64,000 bases of DNA. Source: Telopea speciosissima (Eukaryota; Streptophyta; Magnoliopsida; Proteales; Proteaceae). The position numbers and the translations under genes are program-made. Under the pieces are notes generated by a model. The model had not been told where the DNA came from. It did not search any database and was given only the letters and a program-made list of their open reading frames with translations. Positions 11,694-21,864 of the stretch are shown in pieces. Within the stretch, counting starts at the first letter, position 1. Each line of letters opens with the position of its first letter. The stretch is from NCBI RefSeq assembly GCF_018873765.1, contig NC_057917.1, positions 58,586,464 to 58,650,463 on the forward strand, given 5' to 3'.

Positions 11694-13027
11694 TATGGCA
11701 GAGGGAAGCTCCAACCAAGCCTCGAAAGACCCACCTCCATTCGTTTTTAAGACCCGAGTTCGTCTACCCAATGGGAGCACAGCCATATTAATTATTGATG
11801 AGAGGCGACGTAACAACATTATTTCACAATTCGTGGTGGATATGTTGTCCCAGTAAGGAGAGATTTGCATCATGCCTACAGGTCAAGTCTTCGTTGAATT
11901 TGAGCGTTCCTCATACTCTGACGGTGCTTGGTGTCAACCGGTACCATCTCCAAGGAGCGTTATTGCAGTAGGTTGTAATTGGTTAGACGAGCGACAAGGT
12001 TGGATTGAACTTGAAACCAACTCGTGTGTCCTACCTGATCGACACCGTCTATACCATTGTTTTACTCTAAAAGGGTTACAACCAAAGGTGACCACATCGA
12101 CTGTACAGCCATAGGGACTATCGAACATGTCAATTCAAACGCATGTGACATCGACTGTGTTTGAAGTTTCACCAATGGCGGATGCACCAACAGAAGATTC
12201 TACTAAGACGGTTTATGTTGAAGAGATTTAAGAACCTATAGCTAAAGAAATTCAAGTAGACCAAGCTGCACCAGTAGTTGAGATCATGGTTGAGAAGCTT
12301 GGCCATCAAATTGATGTGGAGGTCCAAAACACAATGGTAGAAGAAACTACTGAAGAGGTCTACATTGAAGAGAGCAAAGTAGACAAGGCTAAGGACATGG
12401 AAGATGAAGTGGTGATTGAGAACACTCCACAAGAAATCATCGACATCCAAGATGTTGTTCTTAAAGAGGTCGAGCACATAGAATTCGTTCTGCCACCATG
12501 GTTTTTCGAAGAGAAAGCTCCACACCTCGAAGATTTTATCCCCAATGTTCCTGCTTCACCGGAATTCTGTTTGGGGATGGTCAAAGTTGTTGATCACATG
12601 TTGATTCCCCCTCATCACTACAAAATTCGAGGACGAATTTTTTCAAGTTGGGGAAAGTTGATGCAGATTCATCACCAAATAGGGTTTGTTTCATTGGGAA
12701 TAAGTCTAGGGTTAGGTTACATACATGTTGGGCCTTTGATCCCATGGGTTTCTAAAGTAATAGGCCACTTTTATGGGCCTAAAATGTGGGTAAATAGGTT
12801 GCATACGGGATTAGCTCCCATACTTAGTTTTATTTCCATACTTAACTTTTTATTTGGTGTTTTAAATTGAACCAGTTCAACCAATGGTTCAATTTAAGTG
12901 ATTTTATTAGTTTTTCTTTTAGTTGTTTAGTTAGGCTGGATTAGGATCTATTTTGAGTTTATTTCAGTTTCCTAGTCAGTTTAAGTTAGCTAATAGGTTA
13001 AGGATTGGTTTAGGCTTTTCCTTTTTA

Positions 13028-14695
13028 GGCCATCTTTGGTATAGTTTTTATTTTTTATTTTTACCTCAAAAAACGTTTTTGGTTGCGTTTGGTATCGTTT
13101 ATGGAGTCTGTTTCTATTTAAAAAAGATTGAAAAAAACCAAAAACCAAAAATAGATCAAAAGCCGTTTATGGTTTTTGGCCAAAAATCACTTTTGACCAT
13201 TTATTCGGGGACTTTAATGAACACGTGCTCATAGGTCTCAAAATAGAAGGGTAAGAACGTCATTTCCTTGTTTAATTAGAAATGACCCTCCTCTTCTTCT
13301 TCTGCAGTACAAACAAATCCCTGACCTCATTCATAAACTGAGAAGATTCAGGTATTTCAGGAAACAACTAAACCCATGAACTGCGTTTGGATACTCTATC
13401 GGCTTCACTTCTTTCCCAGATCTCTTATAGAACTCTCTCTGTCGATCCTGCAACGGATCTAATCCTCCCACCACCACCACTGTCTCCAGATACTCCATTC
13501 CACTTATATCCACCGCCCTCGGCCCCGTCGCATTCACCGCTTCATGGTCTCTGTTTTCTCCTTTAGGCAAGAACGCCTTCCACAGCCAATCTGTCATAGC
13601 CAATGACACGATGGGGATCTTCTTCAATCTGATCTCAAGAACTACTGCTGCTCCCAATAATTAACTCTACGGATCAGAATTCAGAAGTGTAACAAAAATG
13701 CAGAATTTAGTTTAGAATCTATTAATTACCTCCTCCCTTTCTCAAAAAGGATCTCTCATCAATTAAACCATCAACGTAATCGGACCTGTGTGGTTGATAG
13801 AGAGGTGGAGGGAAAAGAGGGCCTGAAATCCTCCAAACATCTTTACAACACTTTACAACAATCAGCGCAATAACGCCCAGAAACAAACTTTCAAAGTTAC
13901 AATTCCAGTCCCCAAACCAAAAAATTATTGGGGCATGGAAGGAAAAAATGGAGAAAAATCCAAAACAAGACACAAAAAATTCCAAAAAGAAAAAGAAAAA
14001 AAAACCTTTGCTTGGTTAGCGTCAGCGGTTCACTATGAATTGCTGGAGGAAGAGGAGAACAGATTCAACAATGTTAACAAAGATTCTCTTCTTGACGTTA
14101 TTACCTCACCGCCGAAGAAGGACTGTATCGATATTTGCCCGATCACCCTCACCTGCCGTAATTCAGCCTTTCCGGCTCTACATGCAGCGTGGTGGGCCAG
14201 ATTCCCCTGGCACTGTTGCCGACAAGAAAGCACCGTGAGAGGTCAGCATTTGCCGGAAAACCGTCGAGTTTCTGTTGGTCGAGGAACTTGAGAGTGTCGC
14301 TGACAATAAAAATGAGATCTTGGGTGGAAATGAACAGTTCTAATTCAATTTTGATCTGCAAAAACCTTTCGGATCTTGATCTTAGGGGATTAAATCACAT
14401 ATGGATGGGTGATCTAAACCCAAAATCCCAAAATGAAATAAGGAAAATCCAAAGAGATCGATACCCAACAACTCGGTTCTGGGTTTATGTTTTGGGAAGG
14501 AAGATGGGTAAAGGTGGCATCTCTCCACCACCCACTTCGGAAAACTATTATGCACATAGGTATGCCAAACATATTTCTTTGTCTACAATCTATTTTGTGT
14601 AGTGGTTACCAAACGATTTTTATGTTTTAACCAAAAATGGTTTTCACAAATGATTTTGGCAAAAATCAAAAATAAAAAGCATACCAAAGAGAGCC
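13028..14695. mobile_element. PIF/Harbinger-like transposon carrying a captured carboxylesterase gene fragment
   Basis: The termini are GGCCATCTTTGGTAT and, on the other strand, GGCTCTCTTTGGTAT, followed by related subterminal sequence rich in TTTTTGG. A 3-bp TTA duplication (13025-13027 and 14696-14698) flanks it, as in PIF/Harbinger and Tourist elements. The sister LTR at 10.85 kb contains the same site with a single TTA, a natural empty site. No transposase is present, so mobilisation would need one supplied in trans. The inside carries a minus-strand carboxylesterase fragment (separate entry). It inserted into an already integrated LTR element and is therefore younger than it. Confidence 0.82.
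13331..14361 (-). pseudogene. Captured carboxylesterase (CXE/GID1-like alpha/beta hydrolase) fragment
   Basis: On the minus strand, 14361-14105 encodes family blocks KLDGFPANADLSRCFLVGNSA and, one frame over, NLAHHAACRAGKAELRQVRV then SIQSFFGGE. A donor-like GAG/GTAATA follows at about 14104. After about 440 bp, 13657-13331 continues with PIVSLAMTDWLWKAFLPKG, NRDHEAVN, GPRAVDISGMEY, GGLDPLQD and PNAVHGF. These match the C-terminal two thirds of plant carboxylesterase-type hydrolases, with the nucleophile elbow (normally GDSAGGN), the acid Asp in GGLDPLQD and the His in NAVHGF. One base is missing just after the elbow, the N-terminal third including the HGGG oxyanion block is not recognisable, and Asp is Asn before the Ser. 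The intervening stretch looks like a retained intron, so the gene was copied as DNA, not from mRNA. It should not make an active enzyme. Confidence 0.75.
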
Positions 14696-15597
14696 TTAGT
14701 GTCTAAGTCTATTTTTGAGTCTTCTATATAAGTTTGTAAGGGAGGCCAACATTAAAGACGAATTTGATTAATAAAAACTCAGCTTTATGCTTGCTGCCTT
14801 TGTTGCTGCTGTTGCTCCTTGAGAGTGTTGCATCCTTGTGGGTTTATCAAGGTGGAAGGGATTGGTGGATCTCCAATCGACTCCTTGCCTCGTGAAGATC
14901 GGAGGGCTGCTACTTATCTCTTCGTGAAGATCGGGAGACCCCATTGTTCATCTTCAAAGCTGCTGCCATTGAAGATCTCTTCAAATCCAGTACGTTTGAA
15001 TCTGAACTTTGTTTAAACCTTCTTCTTCTCACTCCTACCCTAACTAGGATTCCTCCATAACTTCAAATCTGTCCATCAGTTTCAAACCAAACTTTCAGCA
15101 TACATCCCTTACATCATTATTGACACTCGATCCAAGTTTCATCAGACCTCCACCACCCTAAACCCTAGAATCCCCTTCTCCTACCTCCATTAGGAATTGT
15201 TTCAAACAACCTCATCTTGCTGTCCAACTCATCTAACCTACTCCCATTCACTCAAACATCATAAAACCTATACCATTAGACTTCCCTACACATGCCTATC
15301 ATTACCATATAAGACAACCCTAACCTAAACCTAACTTTAACCCTAATTTTGACCTAAAATTCAATTCTGCCCAAAATTACAGAATTTCAAAACTCATCCA
15401 AACCCTAACTTTTTTATACCATAATAGTCCTCTAGATCTGCCCATTAATACCCTATAAACCCCTTTCCCAATATCCAACCCTAACCCTAGTTTTGCCCTA
15501 AATTACTAAACCCTCACCCAATCGGCCAGCCTTTGTGTGTGACCCCATTACCCTGGTTCCTAGTGGGATTACTCCTACCTAGGACTACATTAGGCAG

Positions 15598-16260
15598 CCT
15601 TTTATAGAGTGGACTGACTGAACTGCACATTTTCAAAGACTTTCACAACCATCAATGGACTGACTGACATTTTCAAGGACTTACACAATCATCAATGGAC
15701 TAACTTACATTTTATAGGACTTACACAACCATCAATGGGCTGACTTTAGCTGAAATAATATCTTCTAAGACTTTAGATAATAGTTGTAAGTAACTAGATA
15801 GTGCTTCTCAAATTCTGCATGCATGCATTAATTATTCTAACCCTTCTTTGACTAAGGTTTGGACCGGCTTTGACTGGATTAAATAGGACTGGACATATCT
15901 TAGCCTCAGTAACAACCTAATAACAATAAAATAAGAGAATACAACTGGCATGAACAATAACATGTAAATGGTAACATAAGCAAGGTTTGAACTAGGGACC
16001 AATTCAATATTGAACCAAATGAACCCAAATTGCCGAAAAAGTGTTTTCTCCTCTTCTTTCTAGCTGAATACTGGTTTAGTGTACCAACAGAAAAATGCAT
16101 AGAGCCAAGTGAGCATAGGTAGAAAAATGCTAAACTGGTTTTTTCTAGTGTACCAACAGAAAAATGCTAAACTGGTTTTGCTTCCATTGATTTGGAGAAT
16201 CATCAACATATTAAAAGAAGCACCTTACTGTCCTGCCTAGAGCCAAGTGAGCATAGGTAG
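15598..16260. repeat. Short tandem and dispersed duplications next to SDF2
   Basis: About three copies of a 45-bp unit (GACTTACACAACCATCAATGG type) lie at 15632-15740. A second set of duplications follows: GTGTACCAACAGAAAAATGC at 16078 and 16148, and AGAGCCAAGTGAGCATAGGT at 16101 and 16239. No exon is visible. Confidence 0.6.
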
Positions 16261-16785
16261 AACATATGTTAACCGAATACTTGGAAATTGACGCCGTACA
16301 GTGGTGGATACTTACGTTTACAATTATGTTTATTTCAGAATTCCAACAATATCATCTCCTGCTAATGTCAATAAGCATCCCATAGTAATTCACACACACA
16401 CAAGCTGCACAATGCAGCAACCTCTACAATCAAAACACCATGCACAAGACATCAACCTCTAAAATCAACAAGTTGTTTCAATCCAACAACTCTGATGTGC
16501 TTCTAATATTATATTCCGTCTCTACTGTTGGAACACATTAGTATTTATGCAAATGTTCAGCTTAAAACACAAGTGATTATTTAGAAAGTATAATAGAGTC
16601 TCTTTTCGCCCACCATAAATTCATATCTTAGAAATGCATATCGTTTCCAAAAAACACATACTTAAATACGATGCTAAAGTCTCATTACAAACAAATTTAC
16701 ACATTTAAATATTTTTCACAATTTATCCTTCATATAGTCAAAATTGAAACATGACCAAGAATAGTGAATTCAATTGTTAACCAAC
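16261..16785. other. SDF2 3' side, terminal exon not found
   Basis: This is where a compact SDF2 gene would carry its last exon(s), but no minus-strand match to the third MIR region (YLHSHDKKY, GGQQEVCG) was seen. The sequence is AT-rich and intron-like. Confidence 0.4.
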
Positions 16786-17407
16786 CTCAAGGTTGCCCGA
16801 TATTGGTGATGCGTGCAGGTGGCTGTGTAGCCATTTCCGCGTTCTCATGTGCTGCAACCTGATTATAGTTCCACTTTTGATTCTATCACCTTGTTTGGCA
16901 GATGAGTCAGGCACAGGCTTAACGACCTGCACAGGAACCAAAAACAATTAAACTCCAAACCCCTCATGATAAATAGAAATACTGAAATTGTCATCCATAC
17001 TTCTAGAGCATCAAATCAAAATCAGTCAAAAAAAATTAAGGCAGAGAATTTGGGGGATACCCAGTAGCTATTCGAGTCATCAACGTTGGGAAAACTAGTA
17101 ACCGACTGTTGTCCACTGCCAGAGCCGTAAGGCACATCATGTGAATGCAGCCGGAACCTCGTCCTCTCGTGCATCAACTTAAGCACCGTCCCATACGTAA
17201 TCTAGTGAAATGAGGAGAACAACAAAATAAAATTTTGAACTCTTCAACGAATTCGATAAATAAAAAAAAAAAAAGATTAATAGTGAGTTAATTGGACTTC
17301 ACCTCAACACCTTCCGAGGTAGCAGCTGAAGCGGGAGAAGGAGAGGTATGATCCAAGTCAAGACCGAGGTAGAGAAAAATAGCGAGGGCAAAGAAGGAGA
17401 TGGCCAT
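16786..17407 (-). CDS. SDF2-like ER protein with MIR domains (5' three exons; 3' end not found)
   Basis: Exons, minus strand: 17407-17303, 17201-17061 and 16926-16786, all phase 0 with GT-AG borders, giving 35, 47 and 47 residues. The chosen ATG at 17407 yields MAISFFALAIFLYLGLDLD, a secretion signal aligned with known plant SDF2. The mature part reads SEGVE, ITYGTVLKLMHERTRFRLHS, GSGSGQQSVTSF, SNSYW, then VVKPVPDSSAKQGD, IIRLQHMRTRKWLHSHLHAS and PISGNLE. These are MIR-domain signatures; SDF2 works in the ER lumen with ERdj3 and BiP in protein folding and receptor-kinase quality control. The family is about 210-220 residues; roughly the last 90 (SCFGG, GYLHSHDKKY, VCGVR) were not found in the window. 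The reading frame stays open for some 58 codons upstream without another ATG. Either a very long last intron or a 3' truncation is possible. Confidence 0.85.
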
Positions 17408-18470
17408 GAAGAAGAGGAAGATGATGAACCAGGTCTGCTGCCAGAAAGGGAGATCGGAGTTAGAAGGTTGTAGTGATCCTCTGTAAACAATCCGAGTCGG
17501 CCTTGAAACTGGGGTTTGTTGTGAGGAAGAAGAGGACGAGGGTTTCCTCCGAGACAGGCTCTGTGACCCTGAAGAAGCCACGATTCGCTCTGTTGGGCTA
17601 TCTAGAGCACAGCTCCGCCTCCGCCGAAGATTTCAATCTGCACTAACGTTTTCTACGGGAAAGCGATAGAGACTCGAATTGGATCTTCGAATGACGAGAA
17701 TACGAGATGACGAACGCTCTCTTTCGTCTTCTCCTCTTAGTTCTGATCCGTTTCAGTTTTTTCATTTGTTTCGAAACTTCATGTTCTATATGTTGTAAGA
17801 CTTCTAACTCGCGGCGCCACAGTGCCACGTTAAGAAGACGGCGTTAGAGCGAATGAGATTGTTACAAGTGGTGTGGAAATGACGTGGGGAGTACTGATTG
17901 GCTAGCATTGCAACTACGTGGCAGTTTAAGAGAGCGAAACGTTCGCTTGTTGGACGGGGCTCGGCCCAACTGTGTTCAGCCCAGCCCAAGCATTTTATAT
18001 ATCAGCTGGGATGGTTGGGCCTCAGCTATTTCAGGGCCAGTGGATTGGGTCTCAATTTAAAACTCTTGCCTCTTAACTAAATTGATCATAATTTCTTACC
18101 CAAAAACAAAAAAAACTAAATTGGAAAACCTGAACCCAAGATCAGGAGTGTGAGATAGGAGCAGGGATGAAACAGGCTGGGCCAGACTAGAGCCTGATCA
18201 GCCTGGCCCAAAAAAGGCAAAGCTTTTGGGCTACCCTTTCATAATCTAATATAAATTAGGAAAAACGTTCCCTGCAATTTCAGACGAAGGAGGGGGTATA
18301 ATAGGAAACTCAGCCAAATAGGGGTATTAATTAGTAAAGGTAACCAGAAACCCAAATGAGTTAATGAGTAGCTTTCAAATTGTTTTTCTTTTCCTATATG
18401 TTCTGTAGGTGATGTTGCTCAATTATAGGACCAGTCCAGTTTTGGCTTGTTTGCCCATACCAAATCTTTT
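17408..18470. other. SDF2 upstream region and intergenic sequence
   Basis: Positions 17408-17660 hold an in-frame ATG-less open stretch and likely 5' UTR of SDF2; no TATA box was recognised. Beyond that no gene is apparent. A micro-insertion at 18075-18123 is listed separately. Confidence 0.4.
18075..18123 (+). repeat. Micro-insertion with A-rich tail and 10-bp TSD
   Basis: The perfect 10-bp direct repeat AACTAAATTG (18075-18084 and 18114-18123) flanks 29 bp running from ATCATAATTTCTTACCC into an A-rich tail. It looks like a strongly truncated target-primed retro-insertion. Confidence 0.6.
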
Positions 18471-18479
18471 TCTTCATTA

Positions 18480-18690
18480 CTTAGACCCACCAAAGAGGGG
18501 AGAGGCTAAGACAAACCCACAAAACCTGTATTACCTAGGGGAGTGGGGGAAGGGAGAAAGGGTGTCATTTAATGACAATAATATGATCAGGAAAATTAAT
18601 CCCATGATCTCCTGGGAGGGCATGCATTTCAACTGCCAAGCCACCACCAATCAAGCAATTGGCTGTTCATATTTTGTGCCTCTATTAAGT
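18480..18690 (-). mobile_element. Diverged tRNA-like SINE, antisense
   Basis: The minus strand carries GCTTGATTGGTGGTGGCTTG (box A-like region) and GCATGCCCTCCCAGGAGATC, matching the arrangement of the clearer copy at 24.9-25.1 kb. Confidence 0.45.
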
Positions 18691-19095
18691 ATATTATATT
18701 ACAGTAATCTTCCAGTCGGTCAAAGTTTCTCTGTTGTCGATTCTTTTTAATAAAAATCTTTGTTTATGAACAAAAAAAAAAACCTTTTATTTTATAAGTA
18801 GCATTTTGTTGTGGCCATACTAGGTTCCCCTGTAAAATCCCATGCTAGTATGGAAATCTGTAAAGTTCTTAAATCCCACTCACAAAAAAAAAAAAAAACC
18901 TCTAGAATTTATTCAATCCAAACCTAATCATGCTTCCTTATGTGATGAAGAACTTGAACTCAGTAAAAACCTTGAAACTCGTGCGATATATATATATTTT
19001 CACACTGCCACCTCTAGAAGAATGCACATAATCGTATTATTAAATGTATTATTTGGGTAATGATCGTCTTATTAAATTGAAGGGATATTTGGATG

Positions 19096-19395
19096 CATGG
19101 TTCCTAATCTCGGATCAGATCGATTGGATCGGATCGGTATCGGTCATGATCGATTCCAAGATTAGACCGATTCATCAAGATATTCCTGGATCGATCAATT
19201 CGATTGGATCGGTTGATCCTAACCGATCCAATCCAATACTTGCCTTTTTTTAAGGTTTTTTTACCGATATTTTTGGGTTTTTGACTTTTTACTTTTAAAA
19301 TTTTTCACTGATTTTTTACCCATTTTTGACCGATCCAAACCTGATCCAGAAAAACCTGGATTTTGATCGTTTTTTATAGTTTTGATAATGATTCC
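19096..19395. mobile_element. hAT-like repeat of the CATGGTT-AATCTCGG family, one end clear
   Basis: The left end CATGGTTCCTAATCTCGGAT and a GATCGGTATCGGTC-rich body match the better preserved element at 38255-38598. The right end is diverged and no duplication was found. Confidence 0.5.
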
Positions 19396-19558
19396 CCTGT
19401 TAGAAGAGAGAGATAATGGAATGTGTCCATATTAACTTCTAGGGTGAAAGGATAATCTATTATCCCTAGCAGGCAAAGAGGTATTGATTAAAATTGTTGC
19501 CACTTGTCATCCGAGTTATGTTATGTCTATTTTTTCATTGCATGTATCCATTTGTAAT

Positions 19559-19690
19559 TAGGGATGTAAACAGATTGGATTCGACTCGGATAGTGCTATA
19601 TCCGTATCTGCATCCGATTAGATTTCAGACGGATTCGGATACTGCTAAACGGATACAAAAACGGATTTCAATTATTCATTTACATTCCTA
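19559..19690. mobile_element. hAT-type MITE with perfect 8-bp TSD
   Basis: The 132-bp element has termini TAGGGATGTAAAC and TTTACATTCCTA in inverted orientation and is flanked by TTTGTAAT on both sides (19551-19558 and 19691-19698). The 8-bp duplication fits hAT transposition. A relative is at 38706-38974. Confidence 0.8.
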
Positions 19691-19698
19691 TTTGTAAT

Positions 19699-21122
19699 GC
19701 TTCAAGTAAGGCTGTCTATCTTTTTGGGTGGAATGACAACTTTAATAAAGGCATCACTTGGATTAAATGGGAGCATTTATGCATAAGTAAACGGGATGGC
19801 GGTTTAGGATTTAGAGATTTTAAGTGTTTTAACATAACACTCTTGGCCAGACTATGTTGAAGGGGTTTAGGAAATAAGGATGCTTTGTTTTGAAGGAAAA
19901 TTATTTTCCCACTTAAAATTTTCTAGAAGCCCCTAATACAAAATTTTGTTCTTGAACTTTAGTATAGCATTCTAAGGAGTAGAGACCTTCTCCTTAAGGG
20001 CATTCGAAGGAAGGTTGGGATTAATACTTCAATTTACATTTATAGCGAAGCTTGGGTTCCCACTCTTGGATCATTATCTTCTCATGTTCCATGTCTGGTA
20101 CAGTGGTCCAGTTCCTCTCATAAAGGGCAGAAAATGACGACCTAACTCCCTACCCAAACACACTATCTGAGGGAAGGTTAAAACGTCATTTCCGCCTCCC
20201 TATGAGAGGAACTCGACCACTGTACCGAGCAAGAACAGGACAGGAAAAAAATTCCCCACTCTTCCAATTGGGAAAATTTCAAATCCTAGGATGGATGTTG
20301 TGACAACAGTGTCAAAATTAATTAATCAAGACCTTCTCCGATGGAATGTACCTCTTGTAGTCTTAAATTATTCTACTTTGGAGGCTTAAGTAGTTTTTAG
20401 TAGTTCCATTAGTCTGTTTTTAGTTTTTTCTAAAAATGATTATTAGATTTTGGGGCCCTCTAAGGATGGGATATTTTCTTAGTGAAAACTGCTTATCATT
20501 TTACCTTATCAGACTCTTATTTCCACCCTCATAGAAGCTCTTGACATTCTGATGATCCTTTTTAGGCACAATTTGTAGCAAGTTACTTTTTCTGTTGAAG
20601 CTCAAGCATTTTTTGTGTGGAGATGTTGTACGAATGCATTAGTAGTTAAACTTCTGCTAGTTAAAAGGCATGTATCCAAAGAAACTCTGTCCTTTATGTC
20701 TTCATACTAAGGAATCTATAATGCATGTTTTATTTCGTTGTGACTTGACAATATCTAGTTGTTAGTAGGGGATCGGGCTCTTCTCCAGCACACCCACGAG
20801 TTGGATGATGTCTGGTGCACTGGACAGGAAACCTGAGAGGATAAAGATCCTTGAGTTGAGCCCTATAATTTGTTTAAAGTGGGGTTCATTAGACCGGGAG
20901 GGGGGGCCTAGGGCTGAGCCGACTTTCGATGGGCTGGGCTGTGTTTAAGGTTGGGATGGACCCAAGCAAGCCCGAGATTGGTCCAAGAAGAGCTATTGCT
21001 AGGATTGAGCCCATCGACCCATCGAAAAATAAAGCAATATAGGCCCAGGCCTACAAGAAGTAGGGTTGATTCCACTACTAAAGCATAGTCACAGATTAAA
21101 AAACAAAGTGCACCTAATGCAT
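19699..21122. other. Intergenic with a foldback MITE
   Basis: No gene is recognisable. Positions 20075-20265 hold a foldback element: CTGGTACAGTGGTCCAGTTC on the left mirrors GGAACTCGACCACTGTACC on the right, with AAATGACGACCTAACTCC in the centre. Confidence 0.5.
20075..20265. mobile_element. Foldback MITE, GTACAGTGG-arm family
   Basis: Inverted arms with CTGGTACAGTGGTCC and GACCACTGTACC; the centre holds AAATGACGACCTAAC and, inverted, GTTAAAACGTCATTT. Same family as 1780-1970 and 23168-23335. Confidence 0.65.
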
Positions 21123-21130
21123 ATTTGGAT

Positions 21131-21856
21131 CATAGTTGGAAACTGGATTTTGATTGGGGCGAGTCGTCCGAGTCGAGTAAAAAATTTTTGAAAATCTGGT
21201 TAAGAGTCATGTAGACTGAGTTGGGTAAAAAATGACAAGAATAAAAAATCCCATTAAATTATTCTACTTGAATAAAATGGTAAAAAACCTTGAGTCTTCC
21301 TATTTGATACTTTGTTGAGGGAAAATGAAACCTTAAGTCTCTTTGTACCTTATCGATGGCTAACAACCATGACTCTTTGCATTTGATTATTCCTAAACTA
21401 AATGGTCTACAAAATGGACACGTATAGAACTTGTACTACAAGAAGAATACGTATCTATTTAATCAATCACATTGGTGCTCATGAATGAATGTCCTCCCTT
21501 TTTTGGAGTGAGGGGGAGGGGATGATTTCATTTTTGTTTCTCTGTTGATGAACCACTATACATTTATAAACAAAAAAAAAATGATGAACGATAAATTCGT
21601 AACGTATACAATAGAAGCTTCCATAAATTTCTACCCAACTTTTCAATGAAAAACAATAAATTAATTGATAAAATTTTTTCTTGTATTTTTCTGATGTTTT
21701 CATATATTTTTTTTTTATTTTTACTAATTTATACATATTTATTATATTTAAAAATAAGAAAAATATGACTCGCCTTGACTAGGTTTGACTGGACCAAATC
21801 ACCAGTTTTCTGAAAGGTGAGTCAAGACAGAAAACCGGCCTGATTTTTCAATTATG
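21131..21856. mobile_element. Non-autonomous hAT-like element
   Basis: The 726-bp element has termini CATAGTTGGAAACTGG and, inverted, CATAATTGAAAAATCAGG, flanked by ATTTGGAT (21123-21130) and GTTTGGAT (21857-21864), seven of eight bases equal. No transposase remains. A small A-tailed insertion at 21546-21589 landed inside it later. Confidence 0.65.
21546..21589 (+). repeat. Micro-insertion with A tail and 8-bp TSD
   Basis: TGATGAAC (21546-21553 and 21582-21589) flanks 28 bp that end in ten A (CACTATACATTTATAAAC then A's). Confidence 0.55.
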
Positions 21857-21864
21857 GTTTGGAT

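Larger units (their letters stand above)
10482..15592 (+). mobile_element. Non-autonomous LTR retrotransposon, right LTR split by a DNA transposon
   Basis: Two long direct repeats flank a short internal region: left LTR 10482-11678 and right LTR 12659-15592, the latter enlarged by a 1,668-bp insertion. The primer-binding site TGGTATCAGAGC (11682-11693, initiator Met tRNA type) follows the left LTR, and a purine-rich tract AGTTGGGGAAAG (about 12647) precedes the right LTR. Flanking pentamers GACAG and GGCAG agree at four of five bases. The internal region of just under 1 kb encodes no recognisable Gag or Pol, so this is a LARD-like fossil dependent on another element. By eye the LTRs differ by only a few percent, suggesting an age of a few million years. 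Confidence 0.8.

Noticed and set aside
12286-12660. Acidic 194-codon open frame as a host gene
   Set aside because: It lies between the two LTRs of the LTR element and runs into the right LTR, so it is element sequence.
17408-17581. Longer SDF2 N-terminus starting at 17581
   Set aside because: The codon there is GTG, not ATG, and the family starts at the ATG at 17407 with a signal peptide.
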